Part shown: positions 18,697 to 26,556 of the stretch, piece after piece | Layout of the letters: the number at the start of each line of letters is the position of its first letter | How positions within the stretch are numbered: the first letter of the stretch is position 1 | From: CAWGJF01 sp963715745 | GTDB taxonomy: Bacteria > Bacteroidota > Ignavibacteria > Ignavibacteriales > Ignavibacteriaceae | NCBI GenBank assembly: GCA_963715745.1 | Contig: OY970271.1 | Location: 3,038,001-3,102,000, forward strand | Reading direction: 5' to 3' | DNA: 64,000 nucleotides | Notes under the pieces: generated by a model | Databases searched by the model: none | What the model saw: only the letters and a program-made list of their open reading frames with translations | Told to the model about the DNA's origin: nothing | Made by a program: the position numbers and the translations under genes

Positions 18697-19613
18697 CAGT
18701 TTTGGTTTGCCGTTATATTGAGGAAATATTCTTCAAGAGAACGAAGAGGAACTATTGAGTTAACTTCGATTTTGTTTTCAACGAGAAATTTGTTTAAAAG
18801 ATGCACATCATCACGAGGAAGAGAAACTGAAAATGAATGATCATTAATTTTTGAAAAGTTATCAGTCCATTGTGACTCCCGGATAAGCTGCTCTGATTTA
18901 TTGATATCATTAACTTCAAAAGTAACCTTTGCAATATTTGTATCAAGTAGTTCTGCAACTTTACCTTCAACTACCGTAGTTCCTTTATTGATGATTATCA
19001 TTCGGTTTGCAACCTGTTCAACTTCTGAGAGTATATGAGAGGACAGAAAAATTGTCTTATTTTCATCCTTTGAAAGATGGTTAATTAAATCGCGTATTTC
19101 TTTCATTCCCTGCGGATCAAGACCAGTAGTCGGCTCATCCAAAATAATCAATTCAGGATTATGCAAAAGAGCTTGTGCAATGCCCAATCTTTGTTTCATT
19201 CCGTGTGAAAAAGTTTTCACTTTGCTGAAAGCTCTTTCTTTTAATCCAACTAATTCAAGAATTTCCATAATTCTTTTTTTTGTAATCTCAATTCCTGATA
19301 ATTTCCCCAATATTTGCAGGTTTTTATAGGCTGACAGGTATTTATACAAATCCGGCTTTTCGACTATTGCACCAATATTTTTAAGAATATTTTCCCTGGA
19401 ATCCAGAAGTGATTTATTAAAGATTTTTATTGATCCTTTGGTAGGTTTAATTAAAGAAAGAAGCATTCTTATTGTTGTACTTTTTCCGGCACCGTTAGGT
19501 CCCAAAAATCCAAATACGTCGCCTTGGTAAACATTTAGATTTAAATTCTGTACAGCAAGAATATCTTTAAATCTTTTACTTAAGCCTTCAACTTCTATTA
19601 TTTTATCTTGCAC
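18696..19613 (-). CDS. ABC transporter ATP-binding protein
   Basis: The 305-residue protein has a full nucleotide-binding domain: Walker A GPNGAGKST (residues 38-46), a signature in the variant form FSHGMKQRLGIAQAL, Walker B LIILDEPTTGLD and a switch His in LSSHILSEVEQ. A C-terminal extension of about 85 residues is typical of the DrrA/CcmA/NatA-like exporters. It powers the ABC-2 permease encoded next. First gene of a tightly overlapping three-gene operon with the permease and the LolA-like protein. Substrate unknown. Confidence 0.92.
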   Translation of the reverse strand: MQDKIIEVEGLSKRFKDILAVQNLNLNVYQGDVFGFLGPNGAGKSTTIRMLLSLIKPTKGSIKIFNKSLLDSRENILKNIGAIVEKPDLYKYLSAYKNLQILGKLSGIEITKKRIMEILELVGLKERAFSKVKTFSHGMKQRLGIAQALLHNPELIILDEPTTGLDPQGMKEIRDLINHLSKDENKTIFLSSHILSEVEQVANRMIIINKGTTVVEGKVAELLDTNIAKVTFEVNDINKSEQLIRESQWTDNFSKINDHSFSVSLPRDDVHLLNKFLVENKIEVNSIVPLRSLEEYFLNITANQN

Positions 19614-20033
19614 TACTCAGTCTTATTGTTTTACTAAATATAATGAAATATAAAGTGGCAAGAATCGGTATTTATCACTCTTTTTTGAAGCTCACATTAA
19701 TTGTAATATAAATACAAAATATTATTTGCAATTCTACTTTAAATTTATTAGTAAAGTCTTTGACCAAGCCCGAAATTTAATTTGGAAATATCATGAAAAT
19801 TCACAAAGTTGCTTAGAGATTAATAGTGGGGCGGAAAAAAAGTTTTTTAAATTTTATGGTGTCTATTTCTTTTTTCAATATTTTTTTTTAGTTTCCTCCA
19901 CCCCAAATATTGACCTGATACTTTTCCTGATAAATTACAATTGGCGGTATTTTTGACAATTCTAAACTCAAATTACTTATCGATAATTAAATATTAATTT
20001 TAGTGAAGACTAAAATCATTTAAGGAGTTAACT
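19614..20033. other. Divergent intergenic region before nrdJ
   Basis: These 420 A+T-rich bases separate the ABC operon from nrdJ. A 76-codon frame with a TTG start (19726-19956) has no ribosome binding site and a low-complexity Phe-rich product, so I do not call it. I looked for a cobalamin riboswitch (B12 box) and for NrdR boxes and saw neither. A possible nrdJ promoter is listed separately. Confidence 0.6.
19953..19980 (+). promoter_or_regulatory. Possible nrdJ promoter
   Basis: A consensus -35 hexamer TTGACA (19953-19958) is followed after 16 bases by ACTTAT (19975-19980), a poor -10. It lies about 50 bases upstream of the nrdJ start. The -35 is convincing, the -10 is not. Confidence 0.35.
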
Positions 20034-23000
20034 ATGCAAATAAAACGATTGTTTACCAACGCGGGTGAAGATCCTCTATCTTCATTTAATTTTGTTAAAA
20101 GAGTATCTGAAATTAAAAATCCCGATGGTTCAATCGTTTTTAAAATGGAAGATGTTTTTGTTCCTGAACATTGGTCTCAGGTTGCAACAGATATTATCGC
20201 ACAGAAGTATTTCAGAAAAGCGGGAGTACCAAAATTATTAAAGAGAATAAAAGAAGATAGTGTTCCTGACTGGCTTTGTGCATCTGAACCGGATGAAACA
20301 CGTATGAAGGAACTTGGGGAAGATGACAGATACACTGCTGAAAAGGATTCAAAACAGGTTTTTCATAGGCTTGCCGGGTGCTGGACCTACTGGGGATGGA
20401 AAGGCGGCTATTTTGACTCTGAAGATGACGCAAGAACTTTTTATGATGAATTAATGTATATGCTTGCAAACCAGATGGCTGCTCCAAACAGCCCTCAATG
20501 GTTTAATACAGGTTTAAACTGGGCTTATGGAATTACAGGTCCTTCACAGGGACATTATTATGTTGATTATGAAACAGGTGAATTAAAATCCTCCGAAGAT
20601 GCTTATACTCACCCACAGCCGCACGCTTGCTTTATCCAGGGTGTAAGTGATGATCTTGTTAATGAAGGCGGAATAATGGATCTCTGGGTCCGTGAAGCAA
20701 GACTATTTAAATACGGATCAGGAACAGGATCGAATTTCTCAGATATCAGAGGAATAAATGAACCATTAAGCGGTGGCGGAAAATCCAGCGGGTTAATGTC
20801 ATTCCTGAAAATTGGCGATCGATCTGCCGGGGCTATCAAATCCGGAGGAACTACAAGACGAGCAGCAAAAATGGTAACTCTCGATCTTGATCATCCTGAT
20901 ATTGAAGAATACATTAACTGGAAAGTTATTGAAGAACAAAAAGTTGCTTCACTTGTTTCCGGTTCAAAAATAACGAGCAGGTATCTCAATAATATTATGA
21001 AAGCTTGTTATGAAGAGCATCCCGAAAATGACAGGTTCAACAAACAGGTAAATAAAAAATTAAAGCAGGCTGTTCTTGAAGCACGTAAGTCTTTAATTCC
21101 GAATAATTATATTGAACGTGTAATCCAGCTTGCAAAACAAGGCTTCAAATCTATTGAATTTGATACTTATGATACAGATTGGAATTCTGAAGCTTATACA
21201 ACTGTTTCAGGTCAGAATTCTAACAACTCGGTAAGAGTAACCAATGATTTTATGAATGCTGTTCTTGATGATCAGGATTGGAATCTTTACTGGCGAGTCG
21301 AAAAAAAGAAAGCAAAAAAGGAAAACAGAAATCCAAAACCCTGCAAGACTATTAGAGCAAGGGATCTTTGGAATGACATTTCATATTCTGCATGGTCTTG
21401 CGCAGATCCGGGAATTCAATTCCACAGTACAATTAATGAATGGCATACTTGTCCTGAAAATGGTGAAATTCGTGCTTCAAATCCTTGCAGTGAATATATG
21501 TTCCTGGATAACACTGCCTGCAACCTGGCCTCACTTAACCTCGTCAAGTTTTACAATATTAAAGATAAAAAGTTCAATATTAAATCCTTCAGACATGCGA
21601 CCAGAATCTGGACAACAGTTTTGGAAATCAGTGTTTTAATGGCTCAGTTTCCAAGCAAAGAAATTGCTCAGCTCAGTTATGATTTCAGAACACTCGGGTT
21701 AGGTTTTGCAAATTTAGGAACATTATTAATGTTGCAGGGAATTCCATACGACAGCAGTGAAGGATTTGCAATCTGTGGAGCAATTACTTCAATAATGCAC
21801 ATGACTGCTTATTCAACCTCAGCAGAAATTGCAAAAGAACTTGATCCGTTTCCTAAATATAAATTGAACCAAAAGCATATGCTGAAAGTTATCAGAAACC
21901 ACAGACGAGCTTCTCACAATGTTCCAAATGAAGAATATGAAGGACTTTCAGTTTTTCCTACGGGAATAAATCCAAAATACTGTCCTTCTGATTTACTTCA
22001 GGCAGCCAGAGAAGACAGTGATAAAGCATTGGAACTTGGTGAAAAATATGGATTCAGAAATGCTCAGGTTACTGTTATTGCTCCTACTGGGACAATCGGG
22101 TTAGTAATGGATTGTGATACAACCGGCGTTGAACCAGATTTCGCATTAGTAAAATTTAAAAAATTAGCTGGCGGTGGTTACTTCAAAATTATCAACCAAT
22201 CAATACCACCGGCTTTAGAAAGACTTGGTTACAATAAAGATCAGATAACTGAGATTGTAAAATATGCCAAGGGACATGGAACGCTTGACGGGTGTCCTTA
22301 TATAAATCCGCAATCGCTTAAAGCCAAAGGTTTTACAGATGAAATAATTTCGAAAGTTGAAAAAGTATTACCATCTGTATTCGAAATCAGTTTTGCATTT
22401 AATAAATATGTAATCGGAAACGAATTTATTATTAATAAACTTGGTATTCCGGAAGATAAAGTAAACACATTTGATTTTAATCTTCTTGAAGCATTAGGGT
22501 TTTCTAAACAGGAGATATCATCAGCAAATGATTACATTTGTGGGACGATGACTATTGAAGGCGCTCCTTTCTTAAAACATGATCACTATCCAGTATTTGA
22601 TTGTGCAAACAAGTGTGGTAAAAAAGGAACCAGGTTTATACGTGCCTCAGCACATATTAAAATGATGGCTGCTGCTCAGCCTTTTATTTCAGGTGCGATT
22701 TCCAAAACCATTAATTTCCCGAACTCAGCATTAATAGAAGATTTTAAAGATGCCTATATGCAATCCTGGAAGCTGGGATTAAAAGCAAATGCACTCTACC
22801 GTGATGGTTCGAAATTATCACAGCCATTAAATTCCGTAAGTGAAGAAGAAGTTGAAGCAATTCTGGAAGAAAAAGAACGTAACGATATTGTAAAAGTTGC
22901 TGAAAAGATAATTCATCGTTATATAGCAAAAAGAAGAAGATTGCCTGACAGAAGATCCGGTTACACTCAAAAAGCAAAGATCAACGGACAGTCCGTCTAC

Positions 23001-23618
23001 ATCCGAACCGGTGAATATGATAACGAACAGCTTGGGGAAATCTTCATAGATATGCACAGGGAAGGTGCTTCTTTCAGAAGTTTGCTTAACTGTTTTGCTA
23101 TATCAATCTCTCTTGGCTTGCAGCATGGCGTTCCCCTGGAAGAATTTGTAGATGCATTTGTATTTACGAGATTTGAACCAAGCGGTATTGTCACCGGAAA
23201 TGAAAAGATCAAAATGGCTACTTCTGTAATTGATTATATTTTCCGTGAGCTTGCTGTTACTTATCTTGGAAGGTACGATCTTGCACATGTTGAACCAGAG
23301 GAAATAAAATCAAAAGTTTCACCAGGGATTGTAAAAAAATTAAAAGAACCCGACTACGTAAGTGAAGAAATTGTAAGTGAAAGATTAATTGAACTGGATA
23401 AAAACAACGTTGATTCTTATGATTTTTCTTCTCCAACAGAAACTGAACATCCAACAACAACAGTTAAAAGTAAATCAGCTTTAAACCAGGCAATAAAGCA
23501 GGCTATTGAAAAAGGTTACACCGGGGATATTTGTCCTGAATGTCAAAGTATAACTATGGTTAGAAATGGAACCTGCCTAAAATGTATGACCTGCGGATCA
23601 ACTTCAGGCTGCAGTTAA
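20034..23618 (+). CDS. nrdJ: Adenosylcobalamin-dependent (class II) ribonucleotide reductase
   Basis: The 1194-residue protein is the long class II form. It has the NPCSEYMFLDNTACNLASLNL-like block that carries the active-site Asn, Cys and Glu, an early Cys in PQPHACFIQG, the APTGTIG phosphate-binding segment, and a TSCPD-type region. The C-terminus is a Cys-rich ribbon (CPECQS... CLKCMTCGSTSGC) that supplies reducing equivalents. It reduces ribonucleotides to deoxyribonucleotides with adenosylcobalamin as radical source, independently of oxygen. AAGGAG is seven bases before the ATG. It is monocistronic and closed by a terminator. No class I genes (nrdAB) are in the window; the need for B12 implies synthesis or uptake elsewhere. 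Confidence 0.97.
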   Translation: MQIKRLFTNAGEDPLSSFNFVKRVSEIKNPDGSIVFKMEDVFVPEHWSQVATDIIAQKYFRKAGVPKLLKRIKEDSVPDWLCASEPDETRMKELGEDDRYTAEKDSKQVFHRLAGCWTYWGWKGGYFDSEDDARTFYDELMYMLANQMAAPNSPQWFNTGLNWAYGITGPSQGHYYVDYETGELKSSEDAYTHPQPHACFIQGVSDDLVNEGGIMDLWVREARLFKYGSGTGSNFSDIRGINEPLSGGGKSSGLMSFLKIGDRSAGAIKSGGTTRRAAKMVTLDLDHPDIEEYINWKVIEEQKVASLVSGSKITSRYLNNIMKACYEEHPENDRFNKQVNKKLKQAVLEARKSLIPNNYIERVIQLAKQGFKSIEFDTYDTDWNSEAYTTVSGQNSNNSVRVTNDFMNAVLDDQDWNLYWRVEKKKAKKENRNPKPCKTIRARDLWNDISYSAWSCADPGIQFHSTINEWHTCPENGEIRASNPCSEYMFLDNTACNLASLNLVKFYNIKDKKFNIKSFRHATRIWTTVLEISVLMAQFPSKEIAQLSYDFRTLGLGFANLGTLLMLQGIPYDSSEGFAICGAITSIMHMTAYSTSAEIAKELDPFPKYKLNQKHMLKVIRNHRRASHNVPNEEYEGLSVFPTGINPKYCPSDLLQAAREDSDKALELGEKYGFRNAQVTVIAPTGTIGLVMDCDTTGVEPDFALVKFKKLAGGGYFKIINQSIPPALERLGYNKDQITEIVKYAKGHGTLDGCPYINPQSLKAKGFTDEIISKVEKVLPSVFEISFAFNKYVIGNEFIINKLGIPEDKVNTFDFNLLEALGFSKQEISSANDYICGTMTIEGAPFLKHDHYPVFDCANKCGKKGTRFIRASAHIKMMAAAQPFISGAISKTINFPNSALIEDFKDAYMQSWKLGLKANALYRDGSKLSQPLNSVSEEEVEAILEEKERNDIVKVAEKIIHRYIAKRRRLPDRRSGYTQKAKINGQSVYIRTGEYDNEQLGEIFIDMHREGASFRSLLNCFAISISLGLQHGVPLEEFVDAFVFTRFEPSGIVTGNEKIKMATSVIDYIFRELAVTYLGRYDLAHVEPEEIKSKVSPGIVKKLKEPDYVSEEIVSERLIELDKNNVDSYDFSSPTETEHPTTTVKSKSALNQAIKQAIEKGYTGDICPECQSITMVRNGTCLKCMTCGSTSGCS

Positions 23619-23640
23619 AAGAAAATTTAACCGGAAAAGA

Positions 23641-23673
23641 AAAAACCGCTTATATCCTGTGAGCGGTTTTTTT
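23641..23673. terminator. Bidirectional terminator after nrdJ
   Basis: AAAAACCGCT (23641-23650) pairs with AGCGGTTTTT (23662-23671), followed by further T residues. The stem can be extended inward. The A run on the left makes a U tract for the convergent NlpC/P60 gene, whose stop codon abuts the stem. Confidence 0.85.
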
Positions 23674-24361
23674 AATGAATATCAACAAATCCATTTTTAT
23701 TGATTCTACGGGCACCCATAAACCTTGCAGAATAATAGCCAAGATTTAATGAAGAAATAGTTACTCCTTTTGAGGAGCTAGCATGTGCAAAAAGATTCTC
23801 GCCTATATAAATACCTACGTGTCCCGGTTTTACTCTACGACGTGTATTAAAAAATACAAGATCTCCAAATTTTAAGTTACTTCTATTGCTCACCTCTTCT
23901 CCTTCACCAAACTGCAGCCTTGCAGACCTTTGAAGATTTATGGAAAGTATATCTTTATAAATTAGCTGAGTAAATGCTGAACAGTCTATTCCATTTTTAT
24001 CTGTACCGCCGTATTTATAAGGTGTATCCAGATATTTTATTATTTCCATCAGCATCTGTTCCTTTAAAGTTGAGAAATTGCTGTTCAGATTATCCTTACT
24101 TGAATTTTCAATTTCCTGATCAATCACAGATGAAAAATCCACATCCGGTTCTTCTTCAGGTAAATCACTGGGATCTTTTAAATCAAGATTTAAATCAACG
24201 ATCATAGAATCATCAACTGAAGTAAAACGAACTGATGGATCACGTTTTTCTTTTTTCTCGTGACTCTCACCATACCTGATTGTACTTGAAGTTGTACATT
24301 TAACGATAAATATTATTGAAAGGAAAAACAGAAGTGATATTTTAATTTTCGTGGATTTCAA
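23672..24361 (-). CDS. NlpC/P60 family envelope peptidase, probable lipoprotein
   Basis: The 229-residue protein has an N-terminal hydrophobic segment ending at Cys22, an acidic linker (about 40-100), and an NlpC/P60 domain with Cys127 (GIDCSAF), His181 (PGHVGIYIG) and His193 (FAHASS). These enzymes cut gamma-D-glutamyl-diaminopimelate or related bonds in peptidoglycan. The putative lipobox is unusual because Lys stands just before the Cys (IVKC), where Gly, Ala or Ser is expected. It follows rpoD by four bases, so the two are co-transcribed. Confidence 0.87.
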   Translation of the reverse strand: MKSTKIKISLLFFLSIIFIVKCTTSSTIRYGESHEKKEKRDPSVRFTSVDDSMIVDLNLDLKDPSDLPEEEPDVDFSSVIDQEIENSSKDNLNSNFSTLKEQMLMEIIKYLDTPYKYGGTDKNGIDCSAFTQLIYKDILSINLQRSARLQFGEGEEVSNRSNLKFGDLVFFNTRRRVKPGHVGIYIGENLFAHASSSKGVTISSLNLGYYSARFMGARRINKNGFVDIH

Positions 24362-24364
24362 TTT

Positions 24365-25219
24365 TCACCCTAGATAAGCTTTAAGGTTTTTGCTTCGGGT
24401 CGTATTGCGTAACCGCCTGATTGCTTTTTCTTTTATTTGCCGGACTCTTTCTCTTGTCAGATTAAAGCGTTCCCCAATCTCTTCAAGTGTGAGAGAGTGA
24501 TCTACATTCAAACCAAAATACAATCTTAAAACTTCTGCTTCACGTTCAGGTAACGATTCTAAAGCACGGTTTACTTCCTCTTTCAATGACTCCGTCATAA
24601 GCGAAGTATCAGGAGCTGGCATTTCATCATTTTCAAGTACATCAAGAAGTTTGTTTTCCTCACCTTGTGAGAAAGGGGCATCCACAGAAACATGTTTTCC
24701 TGATATTTTCATTACCTCAGCGATATCGCTTACATCCATTGAAAGCTCTGACGCTATTTCTTCCGGACTGGGTTCCCGTTCAAATTCCTGTTCAAGGTTG
24801 CCGTAAGCTTTTCCAATTTTATTAAGTGCACCAACTCTGTTAAGCGGCAATCTTACAATCCTGGATTGTTCGGCTAATGCCTGGAGAATTGATTGGCGTA
24901 TCCACCAAACTGCGTAGGAGATAAATTTAAATCCCCGAGTTTCATCGAATCTTTTTGCTGCTTTGATTAAGCCAAGATTTCCTTCATTAATAAGATCACC
25001 TAATGATAAGCCCTGGTTTTGATATTGTTTTGCCACACTCACAACAAACCTTAGATTAGCCTTTGTAAGGGTTTCCATTGCAGAACTATCACCCTTTTTT
25101 ATTTTAATTGCTAACTCTATTTCCTGTTCAGGTGTGAGTAAATCAACTTTTCCTATTTCCTGGAAATATTTATCGAGAGACTGGCTTTCCCTGTTTGTAA
25201 ACTGTTTGGTAATCCGCAC
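24365..25219 (-). CDS. rpoD: Primary RNA polymerase sigma factor (short RpoD/SigA)
   Basis: The 284-residue protein has sigma-70 regions 1.2 to 4.2 but no region 1.1 and no large non-conserved insert: ANLRFVVSVAKQYQNQGLSLGDLINEGNLGLIKAAKRFD (region 2.1-2.2), FKFISYAVWWIRQSI (2.3-2.4), and ERFNLTRERVRQIKEKAIRRLR (4.2 helix-turn-helix). This short form is the primary sigma of Bacteroidota and relatives. It directs core polymerase to housekeeping promoters. It lies between the upstream EutN gene (11 bases) and the NlpC lipoprotein gene (3 bases), so its expression is tied to that operon unless an internal promoter exists. Confidence 0.93.
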   Translation of the reverse strand: MRITKQFTNRESQSLDKYFQEIGKVDLLTPEQEIELAIKIKKGDSSAMETLTKANLRFVVSVAKQYQNQGLSLGDLINEGNLGLIKAAKRFDETRGFKFISYAVWWIRQSILQALAEQSRIVRLPLNRVGALNKIGKAYGNLEQEFEREPSPEEIASELSMDVSDIAEVMKISGKHVSVDAPFSQGEENKLLDVLENDEMPAPDTSLMTESLKEEVNRALESLPEREAEVLRLYFGLNVDHSLTLEEIGERFNLTRERVRQIKEKAIRRLRNTTRSKNLKAYLG

Positions 25220-25230
25220 AGAAACCCCCG

Positions 25231-25500
25231 TTATTTCTCTAAATTAATTGAATCAACAATTCCAACAATTGATGCATTAACCGGAGCCATATCAACAGGT
25301 AATGGAATAACGGCTTCCGAAGCAGTTATGTAAAAAATTGTTTCTCCAGGTCCGGAACCAACCGTATCAACCGCAATAATAGGAGGTTCGGTATTAAGAT
25401 TTTCCGCGCTAATTGGCTGGACTATCATTAATTTGAAGTTTTTTATAGCTTCATATTTTTTTGTTGCCCAGATATTTCCAATCACTTTACCAAGAAACAA
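25231..25500 (-). CDS. EutN/CcmL bacterial microcompartment vertex protein (copy 2)
   Basis: The 89-residue protein has the EutN/CcmL (BMC-P) pattern: an N-terminal LGKVIGNIWATKK, a mid-chain IAVDTVGSGPGETIFYITAS, and a C-terminal AIVGIVDSI-like strand. Family members form pentamers that cap the vertices of protein-shelled microcompartments. It is encoded by a TTG start with GGGA upstream and stands just before rpoD. It differs clearly from copy 1, upstream of it, so the pair is not a recent duplication. No hexameric shell (BMC-H/T) or enzyme gene of a microcompartment is nearby. Confidence 0.88.
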   Translation of the reverse strand: MFLGKVIGNIWATKKYEAIKNFKLMIVQPISAENLNTEPPIIAVDTVGSGPGETIFYITASEAVIPLPVDMAPVNASIVGIVDSINLEK

Positions 25501-25593
25501 TTTTTATTCCCGGATTAAATTTTCAATAAAATTTATTTTGTTTTTAAAATCAATCTGAAAATATTAAAGAGCTTTAAAAAATAAAAGCAATTT

Positions 25594-25893
25594 TTATACC
25601 TCGGATTTTGATTTAGAAAGCTGTTTAATTGCAACATCCAGCTTATCAACAATTGCCATAATTACCGCATCTACAGGTTTATCTTTTGTAAATGTGGTTT
25701 GACGAGAAGAACTTCCGGTTGCAACGAGAACAATTTCACCTTCTCCTGCACCAACACTGTCAACAGCTATTACAAAATTATCTTTCTCTTTTAACTTCAA
25801 ATCCAGCTCTTTGACGATGAGAAATTTAGCTCCAACCAGTTTATCATCTTTTTTAGTTGACCAAACGGTGCCGATTACTTTTCCGAGTAACAA
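25594..25893 (-). CDS. EutN/CcmL bacterial microcompartment vertex protein (copy 1)
   Basis: The 99-residue protein shows LGKVIGTVWSTKK, then IAVDSVGAGEGEIVLVATGSSSRQT and a final VDAVIMAIVDKLDV, all diagnostic of EutN/CcmL pentamers. It carries a short Lys- and Ser-rich tail. The start is TTG; its GGAGG ribosome binding site is formed by the last codons of the PIN-domain gene, so translation of the two is coupled. The two vertex genes, 93 bases apart, presumably belong to one shell whose other parts are encoded elsewhere. Confidence 0.9.
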   Translation of the reverse strand: MLLGKVIGTVWSTKKDDKLVGAKFLIVKELDLKLKEKDNFVIAVDSVGAGEGEIVLVATGSSSRQTTFTKDKPVDAVIMAIVDKLDVAIKQLSKSKSEV

Positions 25894-25894
25894 G

Positions 25895-26278
25895 TTAACC
25901 TCCTATTTCTGAAGGATTAAAAATTTTAATTCCGGGTAAATTATATTTTAATTTCGTATACGTGACGATTGGAAGATTATTTGACTTTGCAACAATCAAA
26001 AATAAAATATCCCGGTTATTTTTTACATGGTTTTTGAAATCAGGTACTTTAATTGCATATCTTGAATTTATTCCAAGAACTTTAAACGCATTCAATAAAT
26101 TTCGAACAACTTCTAATTGAGATTCTCCCTCTGCTGCACTAAGTAATTCTACCGCATTTATTACTGTCGTAAAGCAAATTCCTGTCTGCATCAATTTTAT
26201 TAAATCAGATGGTTCATTACTTTTTAATGTTAAATGAGAAACAATAATATCTGTATCGATTAAAAACTTACTTTTCAA
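25895..26278 (-). CDS. PIN domain protein (VapC-like)
   Basis: The 127-residue protein has the PIN fold order: FLIDTDIIV with Asp8, NAVELLSAA with Glu44, and RDILFLIVAKSNNLPIVT with Asp90. The fourth acidic or Asn position, normally in 'T-x-N/D' after the last strand, reads TYTK here, so the metal site may be weakened. VapC toxins cut tRNA or rRNA. It overlaps the upstream small gene by 11 bases, as toxin and antitoxin genes often do. It is embedded between deoB and microcompartment genes, which is unusual for a plain toxin. Confidence 0.78.
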   Translation of the reverse strand: MKSKFLIDTDIIVSHLTLKSNEPSDLIKLMQTGICFTTVINAVELLSAAEGESQLEVVRNLLNAFKVLGINSRYAIKVPDFKNHVKNNRDILFLIVAKSNNLPIVTYTKLKYNLPGIKIFNPSEIGG

Positions 26279-26552
26279 AATTGTTTACTTTTCCAAACGA
26301 CTCTTTACCAACAATTGAACCCTGGGATTTAAATAAATCATAAACTACCCAATCAGGAAGTTCCTGTAAGTCCTTTATTTTATTATAAACTGATTCGTTA
26401 ATTCCTTCAGAAGTAAAATCTATTTGCTCTGTACTTTCTATCAAAACAGATATATCTTTAATTCCTTTTTCCGGTAAAGATTTTAATTCTTCAATCAATA
26501 AATTCAAGTTACCTTGCTCAGAAATATCAATTCTCTTCTCAATTATTTTCAT
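26268..26552 (-). CDS. Small acidic protein, putative antitoxin of the PIN protein
   Basis: The 94-residue protein shows no family I recognise. It starts with a basic strand (MKIIEKRIDIS), then alternates acidic helices, and ends in LPDWVVYDLFKSQGSIVGKESFGKVNNFEK. Its position directly upstream of the PIN gene with an 11-base overlap, its size and its acidic composition fit a VapB-type antitoxin; that is inference from context. It follows deoB by four bases and is likely co-transcribed with it. Confidence 0.6.
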   Translation of the reverse strand: MKIIEKRIDISEQGNLNLLIEELKSLPEKGIKDISVLIESTEQIDFTSEGINESVYNKIKDLQELPDWVVYDLFKSQGSIVGKESFGKVNNFEK

Positions 26553-26556
26553 ATAA

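Noticed and set aside
19726..19956. A 76-codon plus-strand frame upstream of nrdJ
   Set aside because: TTG start, no ribosome binding site, Phe-rich low-complexity product, and it lies in very A+T-rich DNA. Read as chance.
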